Assembly: GCF_030867095.1 (NCBI RefSeq)
Contig: NC_081829.1
Location: forward strand, 66,919,181 to 66,983,180
DNA length: 64,000 bases
DNA from: Alligator mississippiensis
Taxonomy: Eukaryota > Chordata > Crocodylia > Alligatoridae
Direction: 5' to 3'
Below are positions 42,816 through 53,515 of this stretch, piece by piece; within the stretch, counting starts at the first letter, position 1; each line of letters begins with the position of its first letter. A model generated the notes under the pieces. That model did no database searches and was not told where the DNA came from. It saw only the letters and a program-made list of their open reading frames with translations. The translations under genes were made by a program, and so were the position numbers.

Positions 42816-43283
42816 CAGGGATACTGGTTTTCCCTGATTAAAAAAAAAACAAGCAAACAAAAAGCCCAATTTTCAGATTTAAAAAAGTAACCCCAAAATC
42901 CACATTTTTCCACGATTAAAATGAAACACCACTATATATGGGCTGGGCTGACTTCCCATCCACCACACTATGATGGGGATGGGGAGTCAGCCTAACTTCT
43001 ACAATAGTTCAGGCTGGGGATGGGAAGTCCCCCTACAGCCCCAATCTGCCTGTCAGATGAGAGAGGCTTTTTCAAGCTTCCCCATTATAGGTAATGGGTG
43101 AAATGTTGAAACAGGGTCGAAACAGCCTCACTGTTTCCACGAAGCAAAATGAAACAGCTGTATCAAATCAAAATGAAATTCCACATGACATGCTGCTCTA
43201 TGGAAACCTCGAAACTATACATTTATACACACACATGGATATATATATATATCCATTTTTATCAAAGAAAATCAGGATCCCTG
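42816..43283. mobile_element. hAT-like element (CAGGGATCC ends), short copy
   Basis: CAGGGATACTGGTTTTCCCTG start and inverted AAAATCAGGATCCCTG end. Shares ATTAAAATGAAACACCACTATATAT with 31318-31340. The flanks CTGATGAA / CTGTTGCT are a weak 8-bp duplication. The interior includes part of the GAAAC-type element seen at 16250. Confidence 0.65.
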
Positions 43284-44995
43284 CTGTTGCTTAGTCAATG
43301 TAAATTGGCTCATTACTTGTTGCTTGGTCTTCATCCAGAAGCAGGGGCACCCTGCCTACCCATCTGAGCAGTAAGCAATACCAGAGCAGCCAGTTGCTGT
43401 GTAGGAGCTGGGGATGTGGGCAGGGGGATGAGCAGTGCAGTTTGGGGTGCCTGGAGAAATGACCAGATGCTAGTCACAGAAAACTTGGTGTCTGCATGTA
43501 ACACTGAACCAGTTCACAAAGAACTTGTTCAAAATAATATCCAACTATCCAGGTATACTCTCCACATGTTCCAGGAGGTTTAATCCATTATAAACTGGCA
43601 TGTGCCTCTGGACACTTGCAGTTTAAACCGCATTTACGATAAGCGTTATATATACCTGTCCCCTGAGTCACATCCCTAAGTTCAGCATTTTCATTTTGGT
43701 TTTGTCTTGATGGTTTCCCACACAATTAGAAAGTTTCTATGGATTCCATTCTGAGGCTTTTGCCTGCATTTTTTGTGGGGAGCCAATGGTCTGGATTCCA
43801 GCGTGGGGGTCTTCTGGAATAGCAGATGTAGCATCGCTCTGCATTTTGATGCCCACAGCCCTATCTGGGCCTGGGCCCCAGCAGTGCTGGAGAGAAAAAT
43901 GCTAGATACTAAATCACTCCACCTAACTGGAAGGGGATAAAAAGCCTAACATGTAGACCCAAGCAGAAATATATCCTCAAATAGATTTTTTTTAGCTGAA
44001 ACAGATTTCAGGTTCTAGGTCTGAAATGAATTTGTGACAATATATTGAAGAGTTCTCATTCATTTCTGTGTTGTTTTTTTTAATTTGAAATAACACTTGT
44101 TCTGAAATTCCCCTAAATTTTATTTTATAAAGTTCAAAAATTCAGCACAAAGTTGTTGAATTGTTCAAACAATATTTCAGCTTGGCTGGAAGAACCCATG
44201 TTGGTAGATGTAAAACAAATACAAAAGGTTTTGTAGCTTAGTCTCCCAATTCTTTTTGCTGAGACTACCAACAAAGGCTTAAATGGGGTTGGTATTCTTT
44301 AAGATTTCTACAAGGAACTGATAAGGACTACCACCTCATTCTAACAGACCCAACAACTATGCATCTGATTGTGGCTTATTCCAATCTCTTATCAGCCAAG
44401 GTCAAAACACAATCATAAGGCAAATTTCCCTCTCTGATAAGCCAGCACAAAGGCCAAGATGTTGTGGAGTGGGGAGCAAGGTGGCAGGAAGCTTTCTCAA
44501 ACTAATACACTACACCTTGTATTGTATAGTTATTAGACAGAGAGAAATGGATAAGTTTTCGCCCTGCTGAGACTCAGGGCCCCAAGCTAAAATCTAAGGC
44601 TCCCTCACATTCAAAGCAGTCTCCATCCCACTTAGCCACAAAGCCTCTGCCTTGTCCTCTTCCTCATTGTCCCACTTATCTCCCTAACTTTGCTGCCCAT
44701 GATGCCAGCTTGAAGAGAAGAGCTGAATAATGCCTACCTCGTTGCCTGGAGCAGAGTTTTGGAAAGACAGGAATGTAGATTCAAACCTTCTGAGAAAAGA
44801 GGCCCAAGAGATATCCCACTCCTTTGGTAAGTGCTCCAACCAGTGGGTTATTAGGCTCACACACAGGAGGCTCCCCTCCAATACACACAATCTTTTTCTT
44901 TCCAGCCAATATGCTCATGGGAAGTTCATTCCACCCTCCAGTGAAATAGAATCATAACTGTGCAAAGGTAGTAAAAATAGCACTTACATGGCTAG
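43284..44995 (+). other. intron 8 of the pseudogene, nothing recognised
   Basis: Mixed-composition intron with no repeat termini that I could pair and no gene signal. Confidence 0.4.
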
Positions 44996-45003
44996 GTAAA
45001 TGC

Positions 45004-45783
45004 TACGGGTATGCGAATGGGCCCTATTCGATTTGGATTCCGCCCAAATCGGGGACAGTGATTCAATTTGTTGATTTGGATCACTGTCCCCAATTTGGTT
45101 CAGCTGAATCCGAATCTGAAGGTTCAATGCCGATTCGGAGAATCAGCAATTCAGACACAGCTTTAGATGTTTTTTCTACATACCTTGAGGTACCAGGTAT
45201 GGCTCATGAATGCTGCAATGCTAGGATGGATGGAGCGTCCCACAGGAGCACGGGGGAGCCCCCCTGCATGCTTGGTGGCAAACCTGGAAATGAACTGGAA
45301 ATACTTCTGGTCTACTTTTGAGTCCACTGGGGAGCATGTGTGGGGGGCATATCCCCCCAGATAAGCAATTGGCTGCAGGGGGACCCTGGGTGTCCCCCCA
45401 GACCTAGAACCAGTCACTGAGCCATGGGGGCACAGGGGGGCCCCCCAGCACACTCTGGTGGACCCAGAAGTCCTTCTGGTCCACTTCTAGGTCTGCTGCT
45501 GAGCACACTGGGGAGCCCCCACACTCCTGTGGGATGCTGCATCCACCCCAGCATTGCAGTGCTGATGAGCCACCTTGTACCTTGAGGTATGTAGAAAAAA
45601 AACTTTTAAAGCTGTGTCTATGTCCGAATCTTTCCAAAGCTCTCCAAATAAATTAGGAGGGTTCCAATTCAATACAGAAAGATTAAAGCGTTTTCTGATT
45701 TGATCCGTATTCGGAGATTCGGCCACCAAATACGCCAAATCTCCACCAAATTGAATCAGCTACCGAAGCTTCGCACAGCCCTA
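45004..45783. mobile_element. hAT non-autonomous element, 0.8-kb subfamily, copy E (inverted)
   Basis: TACGGGTATGCGAATGGG start and GAAGCTTCGCACAGCCCTA end with perfect 8-bp duplication GTAAATGC (44996-45003, 45784-45791). Orientation is opposite to copies B-D. Confidence 0.92.
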
Positions 45784-45902
45784 GTAAATGCCCATTGCAT
45801 CTAATAAGTGAAATAGGATCTCCTCCACTGTACTTTGTTCTCTGTCTCCTAATCTATACAGGCTTTCACTATAATTATAACTACTGGTGATATCATTAAC
45901 AG

Positions 45903-45975
45903 CTACATGGTGTAAAACATTTCCAAGCTTATGACTATGGTTCAAAGGAAAAAAAAAATGGAGAAATACTTTCAG
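45903..45975 (+). pseudogene. pseudo-exon 9
   Basis: TTCCAAGCTTATGACTATGG is shared with exon 9. An A-run (AAAAAAAAA) shifts the frame. The donor CAG/GTAAGA is intact. Confidence 0.88.
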
Positions 45976-46437
45976 GTAAGATAACATGCTTTTTGTTGGA
46001 AAATACTGTGGTCTTGAAAAATGACTGAAAAGCAAACTTAAAATCATTGGTGAGAAACTCTGTAATCTGATAAGAAAAACATACATTAAAATAATTAAGA
46101 TTAATCGAGTCTCTTTTGTGTTCTAATTAGAATGCTCCAACATCACCTCAGCATGACGTTTATTAAGTCTGCATGCATTTTAAAATGGCTGAGGAGGTGC
46201 TTTATCTAAATCTCATTGAATTAGATTTAGATAAAGCAGCCTGCAGCCATTATAAAAGGTGTAGGGGCTTAATACATGTGACAGTGAGCCATTTTAACTA
46301 AAGCGGCTATCTGGGAACCACTCTAATTAAAACACTCACCACACACACACATCCCTGAGCACATGTTAGGCCAAAAAGACCAGAAGTAGATAGTTCTTAG
46401 GGAACCTGTGGTGCAAGAGGTAATTTAATATGGATGT
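45976..46437 (+). other. intron 9 of the pseudogene, first part
   Basis: 46395-46437 aligns with 24005-24045 of unit 1 (GGTGCAAGAGGTAATTTAATATGGATGT). No gene. Confidence 0.6.
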
Positions 46438-47960
46438 CTCACAGATTTACAGAAGTTTAGGGCTGGAAGGGACCTTGTAAGACCATCGAGTCTAGCCCCC
46501 TGCTCTGGGCAGGAAAGATTGCAGGGGTCAAATAAACCCAGCAAGATGTGCATCCAGTCTCCTTTTGAAGATCTTCAGTGTAAGTGCCTGGACCACCCCC
46601 ACTGGGAGTCTATTCAAGAGTCTGGTCACCTGAACCACGAAGAAGTTTTCCTTATATCCAGTCTGAATCCTTCTAGGAATTTATGACCATTGCTCCTGAT
46701 TTTCCTCTGGGGTGCTTTGGTGAATAGTTGTTTGCTTAGCCCCTGATGCTCACCTCTGATATATTTGTAAGCTGCCACCAAATCTCCCCAAAGTCTTCTC
46801 TTTTCTAGGCTGAACAGTCTCATATATGTCAGCCTTTCCTTGTATGGCTTGCTCTTCAGGTCTCTTATCATGCAAGTGGCTCTACTCCGGACTCTCTCAT
46901 GCTTCTCCACATCCTTCTTGAAATGCGGTGCCCAGAAATGGACATAGTACTCAAGCTGTGGCCTCACCAGTTCCGAGTAGAATAGGAGAATAATTTCCTT
47001 AATTTTGCTTGAGATGCATTGGTTGATGCATGACAGTGTATTGTTTGCTCTGCTAACTGTAGCATCACACTGGTGGCTTATATTCATTTTATGTTCAGTT
47101 ATGACTGCCAGGTCCCTTTCAGATGTGGTGATAGCTCATGCTGCACCACTGAGCCTGTAAGTTTGTTGTATATTTTTACTCCCCAGATGGAGCATTTTAC
47201 ACTTCTCAGTGTTAAACACCATCTGGTTCTGGTCTGCCTATATAACTAATTTGTCTAGGTCCTCCTGAATCATCAGGCTACCCTGATGCATGGCTGTACT
47301 TCCCCACAGCTTAGGGTCATTAGTGAATTTTGCCAGTGTGCTTTTCACTTCCACATCTAAGTCATTGATGACGATGTTGAAAAGCACTGGTCCAAGTACT
47401 GAACCCTGGGGGATCTCAGTGGCTAAACTCCACCAGATCAACACAGATCCATCTCTCTGGGTCCAACCCTGTAACCAGTTTCCCACCCATCTGACTGTTG
47501 AATTGTTGAGTCCATAGTCCCCTAGTTTTACCTTGAGATCCTCATGGGTCACCAAGTCAAAGGCCTTTCTAACATAAAAGTAAATTACATTGATCTCATC
47601 CCCCTTCTCCAGGTGATGAGTAATCTAGTTGTAGAAAGAGATGAGGTCAGTCAGACATGACCTACTCATGACAAAACTGTGATGGCTGTCATTCAGAATT
47701 TTGCCTTCTATCTTATTGCATATGGACTGCTTGAGAAACTTTTTGAGGATTTTTCCTGGGATTGAAGTCAGGCTGATCGGCCTGGGTCCTCTCTCCTCCC
47801 TTTCTTGAAGATGGGCACAACATTGGCCCTCTTCCAGTCTTCTGGGACCTCTCCTGAGCACCATGAGTTTTCAAAGTTTTTTGCCAGCAAACCTGCAATG
47901 ACTTCAACTAGCTTGTTCAGCACTATCAGATGGAGTCCATCCGGTCCTGCTAACTTCTAG
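46438..47960 (-). mobile_element. CR1 LINE, 5'-truncated
   Basis: Minus-strand frames give ordered RT pieces: LVLGPVLFN-type motif (IPQGSVLGPVLFNIVINDLD), then VRPQLEYYVHFWAPHFKKD and SLEKRRLWGDLVAAYKYIRG, ending in the CR1 3' end (GGGCTGGAAGGGACCTTG in plus). The RT is broken at several points and its FADD box reads FTND. It sits at an empty site of unit 1 (about 24045). Confidence 0.9.
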
Positions 47961-48330
47961 ATATCCAATTACAAAAGGATTTAAGAAGCATTATCAAATA
48001 TTACAAACTGATAGATAATTATTACTAAAAGATTCTTGGGCAATGCTGCTGGGGCCTTCTACTATAAACAGTCAAGGACAAAGAAAGGAAAATTTAACAT
48101 CTTACCTGTTAATAGCTCCTGTGCCATACAAATATCCAGGAATAGGGAGGAATGTTGCCAAATATTGTGAGGAAGCATAAAAAGAATTAAGAGGTAAGGG
48201 GTTATTCTTAATTTTTTTGAGTGGATTGTGAAGAGGCAAGAACAGACTTCTGTCACTTCATAAAGATATTTGTTAAGAAGTAGCTGTGGTTTACAAGTTT
48301 TCATTTTTGGTTTGTTCCACTTCTCCATCC
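47961..48330 (+). other. intron 9 of the pseudogene, second part
   Basis: Aligns with 24050-24190 and the sequence before exon 10 in unit 1 (AACATCTTACCTGTT shared). Confidence 0.6.
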
Positions 48331-48561
48331 TTTTCCTACTGTATACAACATAGAAAATATGAAAGTGCCACTTGTTGCCTGGAGTGCTGGAAATGAAGCG
48401 TTGGCAGACACAAAGGATGTTGCCATGTTACTTCATGGATTAACTAAACTTTGTTTTTCATGAGCAGTTTCCTCAATGGAAACGTCTAGATTTCTCCTGG
48501 GTCTTGAAGCAGTAAAGCACCTATATGTAAAAGTAATTAAGATTATCAAAAAGTATTCCCA
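48331..48561 (+). pseudogene. pseudo-exon 10
   Basis: MKVPLVAWSAGNEALADTKD parallels [18 protein letters not shown], with the GGHD catalytic Asp replaced. A one-base insertion then shifts the frame, and the His position reads CGT (Arg). Confidence 0.9.
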
Positions 48562-48854
48562 AAGCTACATGAGAAGGCTTGAAGTAAAAAAAAAAAAATC
48601 TACTAGATCCTCTGCTTTGTGACATCAGTAGAAATGACATTCTGGAATTTCTTTTTCATAAAAGGTCAGTAATAGAAATTCCAGTGATTGTTTTATATTT
48701 TTCATACCTGTTTCACCATCCAGCTGGAGCATTTCAGTTACTAAAGCATCTTCTTGTAAGAGATGGTTTATGTAGCAATGCCTTGTAAAACCATTAAAGA
48801 CAGTTGCATGGATTATCCATGCAGTGCTGCAGAGCATCACTAAATGTTGTAAAA

Positions 48855-49815
48855 CAGGAGTGGGCAATTATTTTGAGTAGAGGGCCACTTACTGGGTTTT
48901 GGCAAGCTGTCAAGGGCCACATGGGTAGCCCCGCCCCTCGACAGGTGCCCCATCCACTGGTCACCATCTTGTGACTGGAAGTCCTGCCCCCTAACCCCTG
49001 ACCTTTGCCACCAGAAATTCCTCCCCTTGCCTCCAGAAGTACTCCTTTCAGCAAGGGATTTTGCCATCTCAGAACCAGAAAAATACCAAATTATATTCTA
49101 AAAAGTGAACATCTACAGCATTCATTAATTTGATTTCAAAAAATATTTTTGTCCTGGTTTACATGCGTTTTTGTAGTGCACAGATAGGTTTGTATATAAT
49201 AGCTTAAAATGAAGTCTTACTCTTGTATATTGTGGGTATAGGTTTGTGGGGGGCTGCAGGTATGTGAGTATGTGGGGAGTGGGGAAGGGTGTGCGTGTGC
49301 CTGTGGGGGGTGAATAAGTGTGGGTGTGGAGTGAGGGAGCATTCAAGTATGTGTGTGGATATGTGGGGTGTGGTTGGGTATGGGGTTTGTGGGAGGTTGT
49401 GTGAGAGAGGGTGTGGGTATATGTGTATGATGGGATGTGCGTGCAGGACTCACTCTATGAATACACAGTCCCTCCCTCCACCCACCCCCCCCCCACACAC
49501 ACAGTCCCTCCCAGCAAGCACACGAACACGTGCACCCCCAGGTACCTGTGCAGCCCCATGCTCCCTGATTCGGCGATGCAGCAGAAAGCCATGTGGTGTT
49601 GGAGCAATGCGGAGGCAGGAATGTAGGGAACTGCATGGGGGTGGGACTGGGCTCTTGAGGCTCCTCCTGGGTCTTATTGCCCCTGGTTACTGTCATCTTT
49701 GACAGGCAGCCAGGAGCAGATAAATATTTTCTAAATTTCTTAGGGGCCCTGTGGGTCAGATACAGCCTGCCAGGCCATTCTATCTGGCCCACAGACTATA
49801 TTTTTCCCATCCCTG
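48855..49815. mobile_element. hAT non-autonomous element, 961 bp
   Basis: CAGGAGTGGGCAATTATTTT start and inverted TATTTTTCCCATCCCTG end, 8-bp duplication TTGTAAAA / CTGTAAAA. Contains a GTGTG(G/T)-rich patch (49230-49440) mirrored by an ACACAC/CACACG patch (49490-49530). Absent from unit 1. Confidence 0.85.
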
Positions 49816-50023
49816 CTGTAAAACCATCACTAAATTCAGAATGTGTTCATTTTTGCAGTTCAATCTGTCACTGGGTAATTGATAGCAATTATATCAATCT
49901 AGCTAGTGGCATTATTTTTACTACTTTGCTTTTAAAGTGCATGATTTTGTAAACAACTTTTAAAGAGACTGCCAGGGTTGAGAGTCTAGATAATTAATAC
50001 TGATGCTTGAAAGTGGCTCCATT

Positions 50024-51825
50024 ACAACAACCAACACTTCCTCCAGACCATGGGCCCCCACAATATGCCAATCTTTTATGGCCCACCTAGAAGAAGACTT
50101 CAAGAAATGCACCAACAAACCCTTACCTGATATACATACATGACATCTTCATCATTTGTACCAAAACCCTGCAGTCTCCGATTGATTTCCACCAAAAATT
50201 CAACAATCATCACCCCTCCATCAGACTATCACTTGAATACTCTTAAACACCAGCATTTCTTTTTTGGACACCATGTTCAATATCCAAGATGCTAAAATTC
50301 AAACCACCATATATAAGAAACCCATGGACCAATATACATATCTACACAGAACCAGCAAGCACCCTAAACATACCAAGAAAGCTGTAATTTACAGCCAAGC
50401 TCTCCAGTTCCACTGCATTTGCAGTGAAGAGAATACCCATGATCACCACCTCACAAATCTCAAAAGGGCCTTCAGCTAACAAGGACACTCTTCCAGAGAG
50501 ATAGATTGCACTTTTTGGCAGAGCCACCCAGATACCACATGAAGATTTACCGCAGTACAAAAAGAAACCCCCCACAAATTGCACACTATTAATTATGACA
50601 TATCACCCATCCCTCCAACCTACATGGAAAATCCTCAAATAATTGCAATCCATACTAGGAGACCACATTCTTAAAGAGATCTTTCCAGAATCACCCATCC
50701 TGGTCTTTAAACAAGCACCAAAACATGCTAACCTCATCACCAGAAGCAAACTCCTTATGACCCAAACCATACCCAATAGATCGAGACCATGTAAAACCTG
50801 CCAACGCATCTCAACCGCCCCACAATAACTACACCCCACAACAGAACCATCACCATTCCTGAATCTTACACCTGCACCTCTAGAAGTGTTATATATCTCA
50901 TCCAGAGTACCAAATGCCCTGATGGAAAATATGTAGGAGAAACCAAACAATTGCACACCAGAATGAATGCACACCAAAAATCTATCAAAGACAAAAATAT
51001 CCAACTCTCTGTGGGGGCACATTTCTCACAGGACAATCACTCCCTACCTGATCTCTCAGTTCTAATCCTCAAAGGGAACTTACAAAGTACCTTTTGTACA
51101 TGAGCTTATGAACTTCTTTATAAATCTGTTAGATACAGAAAATCATGGACTCAGTATAGACATTGGATTCATGAAACATCACAACCTGCCTGACCTGACC
51201 TTTTACATTCTTCTTCCCCCCCCCGACCTCTTTTCTCACCTCCTCTTCTGTACTTTTCTGCCTTCTGTTTTCCTGATTTCCAATTATTTCCTTTTTCACT
51301 GAGAGCCTCTTTTTTTGCCTTGTATTATTATCACTGTAGTGTCTCCCTTTGGCCTTTTTCCCCCCTGCTTTCTTCCCCCTCCCTTCCCTGTCTTACCTTT
51401 TGTTTTTCTAATTTCTATCTATTTATATTTGCACTGACATCCTGTCACTTTTAGCTTCTCTCATTCCTGTTTTCCTGATTTCCAAATATTTCCTTTTTCA
51501 CAGACATCCTCTTTTCTACCTTGTATTATCATCACTGTAGTATTTCCCTTTGCCTTCCTCCCTGTCCCCTGCCCCCGCTGCCCCCCTTTTATCCCCCCTC
51601 CCTTACCTGCTTTATCTTTTGTCTTTCTAATTTCTACCTATTTTCATTTTCACTGACATCCTGCCACACTTTTACCTTCTCTCGTTCCTTAGAGTCTCAG
51701 ACCAGCAGAGAGACTCTATGCCTGAAGAAGGGCGACAGCACCCAAAAGCTTGCCTAGAACTTTTTTCCAACTACTCAGTTAGTGTAATAAAAGATATCAC
51801 ATCTATTCAAAGAATCTTGCCTGCC
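50024..51825 (+). mobile_element. Penelope-like element, 1.8 kb
   Basis: Ordered fragments of a PLE: the RT active-site region as IHDIFIICTKTLQSPIDFHQ, then FLDTMFNIQDAKIQTTIYKK with YTYLHRTSKHP, then the linker ITRSKLLMTQTIPNRSRPCKTC, then a GIY-YIG segment (VLYISSRVPNAL-type, GETKQLHTRMNAHQK). The 3' end is TAATAAAAGATATC. The left and right junctions are exact against unit 1 (CTCCATT / TGTGGCCTC at 26980). It is 5'-truncated and decayed. Confidence 0.9.
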
Positions 51826-53219
51826 TTTGTGGCCTCAAGGAATTCTCTCAGTCTATTATCCTCAGGTTTCCTATTTGCAAAATGGGTATCATAATATCTA
51901 TATTATGGAAATGTAGCTAATGTTTGTAAAGCTAATTAATCTTGAAAGATGTCTCTTGGGTTTCCGTACATTTATTATATTTCACATCCAGTTTACACTG
52001 TTGTAGGAGACGTACTAAACTTTCAGATACCTTATTGTCACAAGCTCCTGTGATGTAAAAATACGCAGCAGTAGGCACCAACTAAGCACTAGTAGTTCAA
52101 TACCAAAGCCTAAAAACTAATCCAAAGTGTATTCCTATAATCAATACCACTGCTACATTCTTTGGGGCTCACAAGTGAAGTACTTGGCTCCAACCTTTCC
52201 TATAATGTTTTAATTTATGGTGTTTTTTTTCACCTTGATGGTTCTTTCAGAGTGTTTATGACACTGAAGAACTACCTCTGGCCCTCTACAGACCTCCTCT
52301 CTGAAAAATGTTTTGTGATTAAGATCATGTGAGGTTTGTGTGGGATTTTAATGCAACAAATTTTGGGTATATATTCCCAATAATACATTGCTTGTATTTC
52401 CCATATTTTATTACCATTAGTAATTTAGGCCTAATAAATATAGCATGATAGAATGACCTGTTGGTGTCCCAGATTTACTGTCAGCCTAATATCAGAATGA
52501 CTAGATTTATCTATTGTATATTCCCCAGTTTGGGTCTTGTGTCAAATCTTCCATTCCACTCTCCAAGAACAGTAGCTTTGATTCCCATTATGTTTTCCCA
52601 CTCTTACATCATTTTCTAGAATTTCTGTAAAGTAAACATCGAAGAGACCAGAGTCACAGCAGAGATGTTTCTGGTCTGATCCTCAGTCTCACTGAAAGCC
52701 AGTGGGAATTTTGCCATCAATTTTGATTGGATAACATAATGCCTTCTTTTTCAGTTCCAATTTCTCTGCATTCTCCAGTAGTTATAATGGGCCATAATAT
52801 ATCCAAAATCCCTCTTTCAGATGGAAAATCTTATTTTAGATCATCCACATTAAATTCAGTCCATCCATACCCTGGGGCTGCCATACAGATAAATGGAATA
52901 TATCAAGAGAGGGAAAGATATGGAAGAATTTTGCTCTCTTCCATATCCCTCCCCATATCCCACAGTGACCTTTTTTCATTATATGATCCACTCGAGACCT
53001 TTTGCCAATGGCAGAATTTAGAGCTGACCAGAAGTAGCTATAAGCATCTTTGACATGGATCTGATTGTATAAGCTCTACCCAGCTAAAATCCATGAGTCT
53101 CCCGTTCTGTGCCTGTACCAGCAGAACACAGGAAAAAAGGTCTTCCCCTTTATAAGAAAAGGTTGGCAGGATTAGATTTCAGCTGGTCTGTTTTACCCTG
53201 TACTAAAAAACAACCAAAG
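51826..53219 (+). other. 3' flank of unit 2, duplicated sequence
   Basis: Continuous paralogue of 26982-27840 and 28220-28570. No gene. Confidence 0.75.
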
Positions 53220-53515
53220 GGACAACAATGAGAGTTTCATCAGAAGTCCATGGAGAACAATGCCCAGATTGAAGCATTATCTCCTAGGGAGGGTAGTGGG
53301 GCAAGTACATCTTTGTCCTTCATGGCAAGTGAACCTGCCCTTGGAAAATCTTTCCCTATCCACACCTGGCTTTCAAATAACCCCTAACCTTCCCCCACTT
53401 AACATCAGAAACAAACTCCCCACTGACCAACAGCTATCAAGTGGGATGCGGCCTCGCATTAGCACGAAATGCTTAATGGGACAATGTACCTCCTCTGCCA
53501 CTACAATTAACAACC
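53220..53515 (+). mobile_element. Penelope-like element, unit 2 copy, first part
   Basis: Reads NIRNKLPTDQQLSSGMRPR and TKCLMGQCTSSATTIN, orthologous to 30920-31050 in unit 1. Interrupted by the solo LTR at 53516. Confidence 0.8.

Larger units (their letters stand above)
34183..48561 (+). pseudogene. 5'-truncated acid lipase pseudogene (exons 6-10)
   Basis: Five decayed exons in the order and spacing of the intact gene: 34183-34232 (exon 6, 5' part only), 38535-38676, 42502-42572, 45903-45975 and 48331-48561. Splice sites are partly kept. No ATG, signal or catalytic Ser exon exists. Exon 8 has an in-frame stop, exon 9 an expanded A-run frameshift, and exon 10 a one-base insertion; the catalytic His codon has become Arg. 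It is not translatable as a lipase. It is a non-processed (duplicated) pseudogene because introns are present. Confidence 0.9.
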
